Assembly: GCF_001905465.1 (NCBI RefSeq)
Contig: NZ_LISX01000006.1
Span: 310,001-374,000, forward strand
Direction: 5' to 3'
Length of the DNA stretch: 64,000 bases
Source of the DNA: Kitasatospora sp. CB01950
Lineage (GTDB): Bacteria > Actinomycetota > Actinomycetes > Streptomycetales > Streptomycetaceae
Under the pieces are notes generated by a model, which was not told the DNA's origin, made no database searches, and worked only from the letters and a program-made list of their open reading frames with translations. The translations under genes were made by a program, and so were the position numbers. Position 1 is the first letter of the stretch, and each line of letters starts with the position of its first letter. Of this stretch, positions 26,577-34,482 are shown piece by piece.

Positions 26577-27159
26577 CCGGCGCCCTTCGGGGCGGCCCGA
26601 ATTCGAAGGCCTTCGCCGAATCCGGAACATCTCCCCCGCAAATCCGTGATCTCCCCGAGATATTCGGCGCAGGGTGCGCAACGATCATCACGAATCGATT
26701 TCGGAGCGGGTGCCGAAGCGGCGAATAGGCGTTCAGGAGATCAATCGGCCGGGCCGGGTCCGGGCCCGACGGACTTCGGGTACGGAAGTCGGGCCGGGCC
26801 GGCCGCGGGCGATTCCCCGCCGGATTCCGCGCGACCGTTCTCCGTTCACCCGGAGGGTCCCGAAGCGCACGCGAACCGATCCGCTCCGGGCCCGCCCCGG
26901 GGCAGTGCCGACTGCCCCATCGGGCAGTGTCGGCGGGCGGTGCGGGCGGCCCGCGAGCAGAGCGTTGACACCCCGGTTCGGGCTGGTCCAGTGTGGGGCG
27001 AACCAGGTCATCCACGGTGCCGCCGCAGCCTTCCGCACCCGCCGTCGGCCGGACAGGCCCTGGTCCGGGACGGCGCGACGGGCCGGTCCGGGCTCCGGGT
27101 CCTCGCTCGACCGGCCACTGCCGCACCGCATCTGACGATCAGACGGAGATTCCCACACC
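26577..27159. promoter_or_regulatory. 583-bp intergenic region at the A/B boundary
   Basis: No gene could be supported here. It contains a 12-bp perfect palindrome CGAAGGCCTTCG (26604-26615), 28 bp after the AfsR-like stop and possibly part of its terminator; a hairpin ACTGCCC/GGGCAGT (26911-26917, 26922-26928); and a possible promoter, TTGACA at 26965-26970 with CAGTGT at 26989-26994 (18-bp spacing), which would leave a ~160-nt leader before the gene at 27160. The stretch 26640-26740 is AT-richer than its surroundings. Confidence 0.45.
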
Positions 27160-28464
27160 ATGCAACGAGTCTGCCTCGCCCTGCCCACCATGCGGGCCTG
27201 TCCCGGCACCATCGTGGATCTCGCCGAGGAGGCGGCCTACGCCGTCGCGACCTTCGGGGTCGAGGTCCACCTCCTCGTCCTGGACACCACCGTGGCCGCC
27301 GAGTTCGCCAAGAACGCGGACGCCGTGGCCGCGCTGACCCCCGCCCCCGGCGTGTTCGTCCACCACCTCGGCAACGAGGCGCAGCGGGCGTTCTTCCTCG
27401 ACGTGGCGCGGCGCTCCGGCGGCGCCGACCCCGAGCTGCTGCTCGACCTGATGCTGCCGTCGGACGTCGCGTACGGCTCCTGCGTCAACCGGATCTTCCT
27501 GGGCGCCGCCGCCCTCGGCTGCACCTCGGCGCACCTGCGCAACGACGACTTCGACTACCGGGTCGTCGACGGCGACAAGATGTTCCCGATCCACCACGAG
27601 CTGCTGTCCCTCGGCAAGCCGGCCGGGGAGGCGCTGGCCGGGGTGGCCCGCTCCGAGCTCGACCCGGCGGACGCGGACCGGCCGGTGATGCTGGTCAGCG
27701 CCTCCTTCATGGGCGAACTCAACGTGGACATCGGCGAGATCAACGAGCTGGACCCGGAGGTCTACCGGGACCTGGTGCGCCTGTGGACGCCGCGGGTGTG
27801 GACCCGGGAGCAGCAGGACGCCATGGTGGAGATCTCCTTCAAGGGCGCCGAGCCGGAGACCTTCGACCGCGACGACTCGGTGCTCGGCGTGCCGGACATC
27901 TGGGACGTCTACATGTGCAACGTCGCCCTGGACCACCGGGGTTACGAGGTGCTGCCGCTGGTGCCCTCGCTGCGCACCATCGGCGCCGACTACGCCCTGC
28001 TGCACGCCCTGGTGCACGCCGAGCTGCCCGCCGTCGTCCACAAGCGGCACATCGTCAACTACTACACGCCCGAACGCCGGGTCGGCCCCGGGTTCGTCTC
28101 GTACCAGCTGCGCTTCGTGAAGATGCTGCTCTCGATGCTGTACCTGTACCCGGTGTACGGCCAGATGATCGACCTCGGACGCGAACTGCTCGACGAGCGG
28201 CACGAGTTGAAGGTCGAACCGATCCTCGGCCTGGTGCGGAGCACCATCGACCTGGACCGGGACGTGAACGAGCAGTGCCTGGACGAGGTGGACCGCCTGT
28301 ACCGCAAGCTGGGCGGCAAGTACGCCGACCTGGCGGACGCGGTGGCCGGGCAGCGGCAGCAGCTCCTGGACGAGGCCCGGGAGGACGCCGAGCGCTGGGC
28401 CGTGCTGATCGAGGCCTGGGCGCCGATGGTGGCCGCCGCCCGCGAGCGGGGGCTCGGCGGGTGA
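27160..28464 (+). CDS. DUF6271-like protein, possible GT-A-type transferase
   Basis: A 434-residue cytoplasmic protein with no signal or membrane segment. I recognise it tentatively as the DUF6271 group found in actinomycete gene clusters. The N-terminal half has Rossmann-like strands (VCLALPTMR, VEVHLLVLDTT) and an acidic motif HLRNDDFDYRV that resembles the metal-binding site of GT-A transferases; the rest is helical. A nucleotide-sugar transferase role is only a suggestion. It is translationally coupled (GTGA) to the GNAT gene, and the two form a short operon with a terminator. Confidence 0.6.
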   Translation: MQRVCLALPTMRACPGTIVDLAEEAAYAVATFGVEVHLLVLDTTVAAEFAKNADAVAALTPAPGVFVHHLGNEAQRAFFLDVARRSGGADPELLLDLMLPSDVAYGSCVNRIFLGAAALGCTSAHLRNDDFDYRVVDGDKMFPIHHELLSLGKPAGEALAGVARSELDPADADRPVMLVSASFMGELNVDIGEINELDPEVYRDLVRLWTPRVWTREQQDAMVEISFKGAEPETFDRDDSVLGVPDIWDVYMCNVALDHRGYEVLPLVPSLRTIGADYALLHALVHAELPAVVHKRHIVNYYTPERRVGPGFVSYQLRFVKMLLSMLYLYPVYGQMIDLGRELLDERHELKVEPILGLVRSTIDLDRDVNEQCLDEVDRLYRKLGGKYADLADAVAGQRQQLLDEAREDAERWAVLIEAWAPMVAAARERGLGG

Positions 28465-28961
28465 CCGGGGAGTTCCTGATCCGGCAGCTGGCCGACGGGG
28501 ACTGGGACGCCGTGGTCGCGCTGGAGCACGACGCCTACGCGGCCGACGGCCTCTCCGAGGGCCGCGAGGCGCTGCAGTCCCGGGCCCGCCGCTCGCCGGA
28601 GACCTGCTACGTGCTGGAGCAGCACGGCGCCGTCCGCGGCTACCTGCTGAGCCTGCCGTACCCACCGCTGGAGTGCCCGGACCTCGCCGTGCCGGAGCAG
28701 GACGGGGCGGTCGAGTCGGACAACCTGCACGTGCACGACCTGGTGCTGGCCGAGGAGTTGCGCGGCCGGGAGCTCGCCTCGAACCTCATGGACCACGTGC
28801 ACGCGCGGGCGGTGGAGGGGGGCTTCACGCAGATCTCGATGGTCGCGGTGCGCGGCTCCGACATCCTGCTGCGCTTCTTCGGCTACCGCGCGCACCGGGA
28901 GGTGTCCCTGCCCGCGTCCTACGGGCGGCGCGCGGTCTACATGTCGAGGCCCGTGGGCTGA
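28461..28961 (+). CDS. GNAT-family N-acetyltransferase
   Basis: A 166-residue GNAT protein with the central strand (NLHVHDLVLAEELRGR), an acetyl-CoA loop variant (ELRGRELASNLMDHV for RxxGxG/A) and a C-terminal GYRAHREV segment. It probably acetylates an amine on a small molecule. Tight coupling to the DUF6271-like gene suggests they act on one substrate, perhaps as tailoring or resistance. The substrate is unknown. Confidence 0.8.
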   Translation: MTGEFLIRQLADGDWDAVVALEHDAYAADGLSEGREALQSRARRSPETCYVLEQHGAVRGYLLSLPYPPLECPDLAVPEQDGAVESDNLHVHDLVLAEELRGRELASNLMDHVHARAVEGGFTQISMVAVRGSDILLRFFGYRAHREVSLPASYGRRAVYMSRPVG

Positions 28962-28974
28962 CGGCACCACGACG

Positions 28975-29006
28975 TCGAGCCCGACCGGCATCCTGGCCGG
29001 TCGGGC
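28975..29006. terminator. Bidirectional terminator hairpin
   Basis: A perfect 12-bp stem GAGCCCGACCGG (28975-28986) with 28995-29006 and an 8-nt loop, between the convergent GNAT and PPTase genes, followed by TTCGTG. Confidence 0.8.
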
Positions 29007-29025
29007 TCTTCGTGCTGTCGGCCGG

Positions 29026-29727
29026 TCAGGCCCAGTGATGCCGGCGGACGGTGAAGGGGCGGTCCCCGTCGGCGGCGACCGCCGCGCGGAACGGGCCCGG
29101 GACGGGGACGTCGGCCAGCCGGAGCGGGCCGGGGCCGAGCGGGCCCGCGTCGGGCAGGCGCAGCGGCGAGGGCCCGGCGAGCGGGAGGCCGAGGCCCTGG
29201 GCGAGCCGGCCGCCGTACACCTTGACGCAGGCCTCGCGGCGACACCAGAGCCGGGTGAAGTGCTCGGCGCCGTCGGCCGGGGTGGGCGCGTCGAGGACGA
29301 GGGCCGCGTCGGCGGGCGGGAAGTGGCGGCGGGCGATCCGGGCGCCGACGCCGGGCGGGCGGAGCTGCTCGACGTCCGCGCCGACCCGGCGCCCGTCCGC
29401 GACGGCGAGCAGCGCGAGGGCGCCCGAGGCGGACCAGTTGACGTCGATCCCGCTGTCGACCGCGGGGCTGGGCCTGCCGTGCGGGCCGCGCCGCCACCCC
29501 AGGTCGGCGGGCGCGACGGCGAGCCGTTCGGCGACCAGCAGCCGGACGACGCCCCGGACCACGGTGAAGCGCGCGCCCTGCCGCGGGTCGTGGGCCCGGT
29601 CGGCCCGCTCCCGTTCCTCGGCGTCGAGCAGGCCGTACAGCCGGCGGACGACGGCCGGGGGCCGGTCGGTGGGGATGCTCCAGACGTCGATGACGTCGGG
29701 GTCGGTGTCCGGCACGGGGGTGTTCAC
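29026..29727 (-). CDS. Second PPTase, divergent Sfp-type
   Basis: A 233-residue phosphopantetheinyl transferase. The acidic metal motif VGADVEQL is present, and the second motif reads LWCRREACVKVYGGRLAQG, with Arg where WxxKEA has Lys. The upstream NxSH motif is NWSASG, with Ala for His. Function is probably kept, but specificity may differ from the PPTase at 18210; it may serve the unusual carrier proteins of block B. GTG 29727 overlaps the previous stop (GTGA). Last gene of the operon KSIII, ACP, thiolase-like protein, PPTase. Confidence 0.85.
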   Translation of the reverse strand: MNTPVPDTDPDVIDVWSIPTDRPPAVVRRLYGLLDAEERERADRAHDPRQGARFTVVRGVVRLLVAERLAVAPADLGWRRGPHGRPSPAVDSGIDVNWSASGALALLAVADGRRVGADVEQLRPPGVGARIARRHFPPADAALVLDAPTPADGAEHFTRLWCRREACVKVYGGRLAQGLGLPLAGPSPLRLPDAGPLGPGPLRLADVPVPGPFRAAVAADGDRPFTVRRHHWA

Positions 29728-30536
29728 GGCAGGGTCAGGGTGCTGAGCCGGCCCAGGCGCCGGTCGTGGTCGGCGACCAGCAGCGGCCCGTGCCCGGGGA
29801 GGCGGTCGGCGAGGCGGTCGGCGAGCAGGCTCCAGACGCCGGTGAACGGCTGTCCGGGGCGGGCCGCCTCCACGCCGTCGGGGAGGTCGCCACGGGCCAG
29901 GTCGGCGGCGAGCAACAGGCGTGCGCCCGGCCCGAGTCGGCGGTGTTCGTCGAGGACGGAACGCAGCGCCTGCACGCCGTCCGGCTCGGCCTGCCCGCGG
30001 ACCCGCATCCCCTCCCCCGGGGCCTCCTCGCAGACCAGGACGACGGCGCGGTGCTCGGCGGGCAGCTCGACGGGCTCGGCGGGCCGGTGGTGCAGGGCGC
30101 TCTGCTCGGCGAGCACGATCACGGCCCGCCGGCAGCCGCCGGTGCGGTGGTGGGCGGCGGCGATCCGCAGCGCGGCGAAGGCGGTGGCGCTGCCCTGGTC
30201 GCAGACGGCGAAGGCGGTCGGCTGCCCGGGGCAGTGCCGGCTCAGGCGGAGCGAGGAGGGCGCGGCGGGCCGGACGTCCGGGGAGGAGAAGGCGAGGATC
30301 AGCAGGTCGGCGGGTTCGCCCCCGGGCAGCGCCTGCGCGAACAGGCCGGCGGCCATCTCGCCGTAGTCGTGCCCGGCGCCTTCGGTCAGCAGGTCCTCGC
30401 GCAGCGGCAGGCCGTACGGGCGGACCAGGTCGCCGGTGAAGACGCGCAGGTCGGGGTGGAGCGCGGCGGCGGAGTGGCCGTCGAATCCGGCGGCGACCGC
30501 CCTGGTCACGCGCAGGCCGCGGGTCTCGGCGGGCAT
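29724..30536 (-). CDS. Thiolase-fold protein without a clear nucleophile
   Basis: A 270-residue protein, shorter than a KASIII (~320). The segment LLILAFSSPDVRPAA and FAVCDQGSATAFAALRIA follow the KASIII layout around the active site, but aligning on the CxG turn puts Asp113 at the nucleophile position, with Cys112 one residue off. No HNxN or Asn/Asp motif was recognised further on. It may be a structural partner for the KSIII at 30913, a chain-length or docking factor, or a transferase with a rebuilt site. It is 4 bp downstream of the ACP gene. Confidence 0.6.
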   Translation of the reverse strand: MPAETRGLRVTRAVAAGFDGHSAAALHPDLRVFTGDLVRPYGLPLREDLLTEGAGHDYGEMAAGLFAQALPGGEPADLLILAFSSPDVRPAAPSSLRLSRHCPGQPTAFAVCDQGSATAFAALRIAAAHHRTGGCRRAVIVLAEQSALHHRPAEPVELPAEHRAVVLVCEEAPGEGMRVRGQAEPDGVQALRSVLDEHRRLGPGARLLLAADLARGDLPDGVEAARPGQPFTGVWSLLADRLADRLPGHGPLLVADHDRRLGRLSTLTLP

Positions 30537-30540
30537 CGGG

Positions 30541-30870
30541 TCAGTCCTCGTCGACGTGGTGCCCGACGACGTAGTCGGTGAGGCTGTCGACGGTGCGGAT
30601 GTCGTCGATGGCGAGGTGCTCGACGTCGACCTGGATGGCGAGTTGCTCCTCGATGTCCAGGACCAGTTCGACGATGCCGGAGGAGGTGAGGCCGAAGTCG
30701 TCGAAGAAGCAGGCGTTCGCGGGGATGTCGGCGAGCTCGACGCCCAGGACGCGCGGCAGGATGTCCTCGATGCCGCGCCGGATGCGGACGCGGACCTCGG
30801 GGTCGACCAACTCGTGTGCGGGCACGGCGGTTGCGGGCAGGGCAGCCGTGGGGAGGGCGGATTCTGACAT
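30541..30870 (-). CDS. Acyl carrier protein, block B
   Basis: A 109-residue carrier protein with a ~25-residue Ala/Pro-rich N-terminal extension. The attachment site is Ser63 in DFGLTSSGIVELV, with Thr in place of the usual Asp before Ser and Ser in place of Leu after it. It lies 42 bp after the Cys-His-Asp KSIII and 4 bp before the thiolase-like gene, and probably presents an acyl group to the KSIII. Confidence 0.85.
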   Translation of the reverse strand: MSESALPTAALPATAVPAHELVDPEVRVRIRRGIEDILPRVLGVELADIPANACFFDDFGLTSSGIVELVLDIEEQLAIQVDVEHLAIDDIRTVDSLTDYVVGHHVDED

Positions 30871-30912
30871 GGGTGGACCGTCCAGTGGTGGAAGGGGGAA
30901 CGCGGAGCGGGC

Positions 30913-31845
30913 TCAGTGCCGCAGGACCATGGCCGCGAAGGTGGCGCCGATGCCGGCGGCGGCGATCAGGTAGTGGTCGCCCGGCCGGAGCGCTCCGCCG
31001 GTGGTGGCGGTGCGGAGGTTGATGAAGGCGTCCGCGGCGAAGCTGTGTCCGACCGTGAGCACGTTCTCCAGGACCACCTGCTCGACAGGGTAACCGAGTT
31101 GACGGCAGATCATCCGCCAGGAGGCCTGGTTGACGTTGTGCGGGAGCAGCAGCGCGATGTCGGAGAGGTCCAGACCTGCCTGGTCGAGTGCGGCCTGCAC
31201 GGTCTCGATCATGGTGGGCTGGTACTCCCGCTGGTAGCGGACCATCAGCTCCGGGTCCTCGGCCGGTCGGCCGTAGAACTCGGGGCGTTGGCGGACCGCG
31301 TAGGACAGCACCCGGTTCCGGTCGCCGTCGGGGCTGACCAGGCAGGCCGTCGAGGCCTCGGCGAAGATCGTGGTCTCGGGGAGCACCTGGGCGTCCCGGG
31401 TGAAGGTCTTCTCCCCCGCCACCACCAGGGCCAGCGCCGACGGGTCGCCGTCGTCCGCGAGCAGCCGTCCGGCCAGGTCGACGGCCAACAGTGAGGCGGC
31501 GCAGGCCTGTTGGGTGACGGTGAAGGCGTCGGCGCGGGTGAGGCCGAAGCGTTCCTGGAGCTGGTGCAGGGGGTTGATCGGGTAGGGCGCGGCGACCGGC
31601 GTGTTGCGGGCGTGCAGCAGGTACCGGATGCGGTGTTCGTTGCCGCGCAGTTCGGGCAGCGCCCGGACGGCGGCGTCCAGCAGGTCGAGCAGCGTCCCGT
31701 CCGGGTCCAGGCGCACCTGGTCCAGGCCGTGGAAGCGGCGGAAGAGTCGGAGTTGACGTGGGGTAAGGCCGATCCGCGCGCCCACGTCCTCGATCGGTTC
31801 GAGTCGCGGGGGGAGGTGGACGGCCACTGCCTCCAGTGCGGTCAC
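30913..31845 (-). CDS. KSIII-like acyltransferase with Cys-His-Asp triad (CerJ-like)
   Basis: A 310-residue KASIII homologue: Cys115 (TQQACAASLL), His236 (LPHNVNQASW), and Asp272 (GHSFAADAFINL) where condensing KASIII enzymes have Asn. The Cys-His-Asp triad is that of CerJ-type KSIII enzymes, which move acyl groups from ACP or CoA to a hydroxyl or amine. With an ACP gene beside it and a glycosyltransferase gene opposite, it may acylate a sugar or aglycone. The start is GTG 31845: the -10 box lies 7 nt upstream, so an upstream ATG at 31881 would not be transcribed. Confidence 0.82.
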   Translation of the reverse strand: MTALEAVAVHLPPRLEPIEDVGARIGLTPRQLRLFRRFHGLDQVRLDPDGTLLDLLDAAVRALPELRGNEHRIRYLLHARNTPVAAPYPINPLHQLQERFGLTRADAFTVTQQACAASLLAVDLAGRLLADDGDPSALALVVAGEKTFTRDAQVLPETTIFAEASTACLVSPDGDRNRVLSYAVRQRPEFYGRPAEDPELMVRYQREYQPTMIETVQAALDQAGLDLSDIALLLPHNVNQASWRMICRQLGYPVEQVVLENVLTVGHSFAADAFINLRTATTGGALRPGDHYLIAAAGIGATFAAMVLRH

Positions 31846-31852
31846 GGCGGTT

Positions 31853-31881
31853 AGTATTCCCACGCTCTGCGGGTCGCACAA
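31853..31881 (-). promoter_or_regulatory. Probable promoter giving a leaderless transcript
   Basis: On the minus strand, -35 TTGTGC (31876-31881) and -10 AATACT (31853-31858) are separated by 17 bp. Transcription would begin at or next to GTG 31845, so the KSIII mRNA would be leaderless, consistent with the lack of a Shine-Dalgarno. The divergent 31945 gene shares this 99-bp gap. Confidence 0.55.
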
Positions 31882-31944
31882 GCGACGACCGCCTTGGAGC
31901 AGCCTCCCTCACTCCCGTTGCCGTCGAGCCGGTGGAGCCTTCCG

Positions 31945-32262
31945 ATGACCGATTCCCCGCATTCCTCCGTACACCTAGAAACCGCTTCCGATCTGGCCTC
32001 CGGGCCGCCCGCCGGGCTCGACCCGGGGTTGTCGGCCGCGCTGGTCGAGGCCGCCGACGCGCTGCCCGAATGGGCAGAGTCGCTCGCCCCCGAGGACCGA
32101 CTCGACGGCGATCTCGCCCTGGACGAGAGCGAGTTCGCCGCCCTGGACGCGCTGCTGCGGGAGCGCTTCGGCGCCGACCTGGGCGCGCTGCGGGCCGGCC
32201 TCGACCTGGACGGTCTGGCTGCACTGACCGTCGGCGACCTGGCGGAGCTGGTGCGCCGATGA
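31945..32262 (+). CDS. ACP-like protein with Glu at the phosphopantetheine site
   Basis: A 105-residue protein whose residues ~45-105 follow the ACP four-helix pattern, ending in RERFGADLGAL and LTVGDLAELVRR. Counting back from the conserved FG turn, the attachment serine falls on Glu61 (DLALDESEFAALDALL; Ser62 is one residue off). It probably cannot carry phosphopantetheine in the usual way. The start is ATG 31945 with GGTGGAG upstream. It is coupled by ATGA to the glycosyltransferase, suggesting a helper or docking partner of that enzyme. Confidence 0.7.
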   Translation: MTDSPHSSVHLETASDLASGPPAGLDPGLSAALVEAADALPEWAESLAPEDRLDGDLALDESEFAALDALLRERFGADLGALRAGLDLDGLAALTVGDLAELVRR

Positions 32263-33416
32263 GCCGCTTCCTGATGGTGGTGCCGCCGCTGGCCGGGCAC
32301 GTCAACCCGGCGTCCGGGATCGCGAACGAGCTGGTCGCGCGCGGCCACCAGGTCGCCTGGACCGGCACCGAGACGATGCTGCGGCCGCTGCTCGGCCCCG
32401 ACGCCCGGATCTTCGGCACCGGCAACCGGATGTTCCGCGCGATGGGCGGCCACGGCCTGGCCTCGCTGCGCTCGCTGTGGGAGGGCTTCGTCGTCCCGTA
32501 CGCCAGGTTCACCCTGAAGCCGCTGGACGCGGTGGTCCGGGAGTTCCGGCCGGACGCGCTGCTGGTGGACCAGCACACCCCGGCGGGCGCGCTGGTCGCG
32601 CACCGGCACGGGCTGCCGTGGGCGAGCCTGGCGCCGGGGGCGATGGAGCTGGGCCGCCCGTACCGGGCGCTGCCGCAGGTCGAGGCCTGGACGGCGGGCC
32701 TGCTGGCCGGGCTGTGGGAGCGGGCCCGGCTGCCCGCCGACGAGTTCATCGACCCGCGTTTCTCGCCGCACCTGCTGCTGGCCACCACCGGGCGGGCGCT
32801 GCTCGGCGACCTGCCGACGCCGCCGCACCACGCCCTGGTGGGGCCGGTGCTGACGCCGCGTCCGGCCGATCCGGCGTTCCCGTGGGAGCGGCTGGAGCGG
32901 GGCCGGCGCACCGTGCTGGTCACCATGGGGACGATGTCGGACGCGGTCGGCGCGGACTTCCTGCACCGCACCGTCGAGGCGCTGGCGCTGCTCGGCGGGG
33001 ACGTCCGGGCGGTGATCGCCGCGCCCCGCGGGGCACTGCCGGCTGCCCTTCCGGACTCCGTCGTGGTGGTCGATCGGGCACCGATCCTGGAACTGCTGTC
33101 CGGCGGCCGGTTGGACGCGGTGCTCTGCCATGGTGGGATGAACACCGTGGTCGAGTCGCTGGCGCACGGTGTCCCCGTGCTGGCGGCGCCGATCCGCAAC
33201 GACCAGCCGTTCGTGGCGCAGCGGGTCGTGGAGGCCGGGGCCGGCCTCCGGGTCCCGTTCGCCCGGGTCAGCCCGCCGGTGATCGCCGAGCGGCTGCGGC
33301 GGGTGCTCGACGAGCCCTCCCACCGGACGGCCGCCGAGTCGATCGGTCGTCAACTGCTGTCCGGTGGCGGGGCGTTGGCCGCCGCCGACCGGATGGAAGC
33401 GCTGGTCGCCCCCTGA
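32259..33416 (+). CDS. GT1/MGT-family glycosyltransferase
   Basis: A 385-residue GT-B glycosyltransferase. The N-terminal acceptor domain begins FLMVVPPLAGHVNPASG with the early His; the C-terminal donor domain holds CHGGMNTVVESLAHGVPVL and IRNDQPFVAQRV, the UDP/TDP-sugar binding region of macrolide and aromatic-polyketide glycosyltransferases. The window has no deoxysugar pathway, so the donor is either a common nucleotide sugar or made elsewhere. It could also be a resistance enzyme that inactivates the product, as the exporter genes follow. Confidence 0.9.
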   Translation: MSRFLMVVPPLAGHVNPASGIANELVARGHQVAWTGTETMLRPLLGPDARIFGTGNRMFRAMGGHGLASLRSLWEGFVVPYARFTLKPLDAVVREFRPDALLVDQHTPAGALVAHRHGLPWASLAPGAMELGRPYRALPQVEAWTAGLLAGLWERARLPADEFIDPRFSPHLLLATTGRALLGDLPTPPHHALVGPVLTPRPADPAFPWERLERGRRTVLVTMGTMSDAVGADFLHRTVEALALLGGDVRAVIAAPRGALPAALPDSVVVVDRAPILELLSGGRLDAVLCHGGMNTVVESLAHGVPVLAAPIRNDQPFVAQRVVEAGAGLRVPFARVSPPVIAERLRRVLDEPSHRTAAESIGRQLLSGGGALAAADRMEALVAP

Positions 33417-33423
33417 TTCCGCC

Positions 33424-33470
33424 CCGCGCCCGCCGACTCCCTCTCCCTGTAAGGGAGTTGGCGGGCGCGG
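33424..33470 (+). terminator. Long hairpin between glycosyltransferase and ABC genes
   Basis: Arms CCGCGCCCGCC (33424-33434) with 33460-33470 and ACTCCCT (33436-33442) with 33452-33458 form an imperfect 18-bp stem with single-nt mispairs. It sits 7 bp after the glycosyltransferase stop and 34 bp before the TTG of the ABC gene, so it may terminate or attenuate read-through into the exporter. Confidence 0.65.
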
Positions 33471-33504
33471 TCCCCCGCACCCCTTCCCAGCTCGGGAGTT
33501 CTGG

Positions 33505-34458
33505 TTGATCGAGACCAAGGGACTTCGCAAGTCCTATCCGTCCGGTAAGCACGGCCGCACCGTCGTCGACGCCGTCCGCGGCATCGATCTGGACGTCCGG
33601 GCGGGCGAGATCTTCGGCTTCCTCGGCCCGAACGGCGCCGGGAAGACCACCACCCTGCGCATGCTCGCCACGCTCATCCGCCCGGACGGCGGCGAAGCCC
33701 TGATCGCCGGCGCCGACCTGCTGGCCGACCCGGCCGAGGTCCGCCGCCGGATCGGCTACGTCGCCCAGGGCGGCGGCACCGCCGACGCCGTCACCGGCCG
33801 GGAGGAGCTGGTGATGCAGGCCCGGATGTACGGCATCCGCAAGGCCGACGCCCTGCGGCAGGCCGCGGACGCCCTCAAGGCGTTCGACCTGACCGAGTTC
33901 GCCGACCGCCACTGCAGCACCTACTCCGGCGGCCAGCGCCGCCGGGTGGACATCGCCCTCGGGGTGATCCACTCCCCGAAGGTGCTGTTCCTGGACGAGC
34001 CGACGGTCGGCCTCGACCCGGCCAGCCGCGGCCAGGTGTGGGCCGAGATCGAGCGGCTGCGCACCGAGGGCATGACGGTGGTGGTGACCACCCACTACCT
34101 GGACGAGGCCGACGCGCTCTGCGACCGGGTCGCGATCGTCGACCACGGCCAGGTCGTCGTCGAGGGCACGCCCGAGGCGCTCAAGCGCGAGATCTCCGGC
34201 GACGTCGTCCTGCTCGGCCTCGCCGCCGGAGAGGCCGGGCCTGCGGCCGACGCCCTGCGCGGGCAGCCGTACCTGCACCGGCTGGAGCCGGGCGAGGACG
34301 GACTGCGGCTCTACCTGGACGACGGCGCGGCGGCGATCCCGCAGCTGCTGAGCGTCCTGAACGGGGCGGGCATCGTCCCCGGGACGGTGCAGCTCCAGCG
34401 GCCGAGCCTGGACGACGTCTTCCTGGCCCGCACCGGCCGCTCCATCGAACAGTCCTGA
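33505..34458 (+). CDS. ABC transporter ATP-binding protein (DrrA-like)
   Basis: A 317-residue ATPase: Walker A GPNGAGKTTT, signature YSGGQRRR, Walker B VLFLDEP and the H-loop TTHYLDEADAL, followed by a ~90-residue C-terminal domain as in DrrA-type drug exporters. It powers the permease encoded 24 bp downstream and probably confers export and self-resistance. The start is TTG 33505 with GGGAG upstream; the domain begins immediately (LIETKGLRKSYP). Confidence 0.94.
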   Translation: MIETKGLRKSYPSGKHGRTVVDAVRGIDLDVRAGEIFGFLGPNGAGKTTTLRMLATLIRPDGGEALIAGADLLADPAEVRRRIGYVAQGGGTADAVTGREELVMQARMYGIRKADALRQAADALKAFDLTEFADRHCSTYSGGQRRRVDIALGVIHSPKVLFLDEPTVGLDPASRGQVWAEIERLRTEGMTVVVTTHYLDEADALCDRVAIVDHGQVVVEGTPEALKREISGDVVLLGLAAGEAGPAADALRGQPYLHRLEPGEDGLRLYLDDGAAAIPQLLSVLNGAGIVPGTVQLQRPSLDDVFLARTGRSIEQS

Positions 34459-34482
34459 CGAGAGATCCCTGGGGTTCCTTCC

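Noticed and set aside
22428..26681. A 1417-codon open frame on the minus strand opposite the AfsR-like gene
   Set aside because: Low-complexity Arg/Gly/Pro/Gln-rich translation with no domains. The plus strand encodes a complete SARP-NB-ARC-TPR protein, so this is a high-GC shadow frame.
31846..31881. ATG 31881 as the start of the second KSIII
   Set aside because: It lies within the -35 box of a good promoter whose start point is at GTG 31845, and the extra 12 residues are outside the domain.
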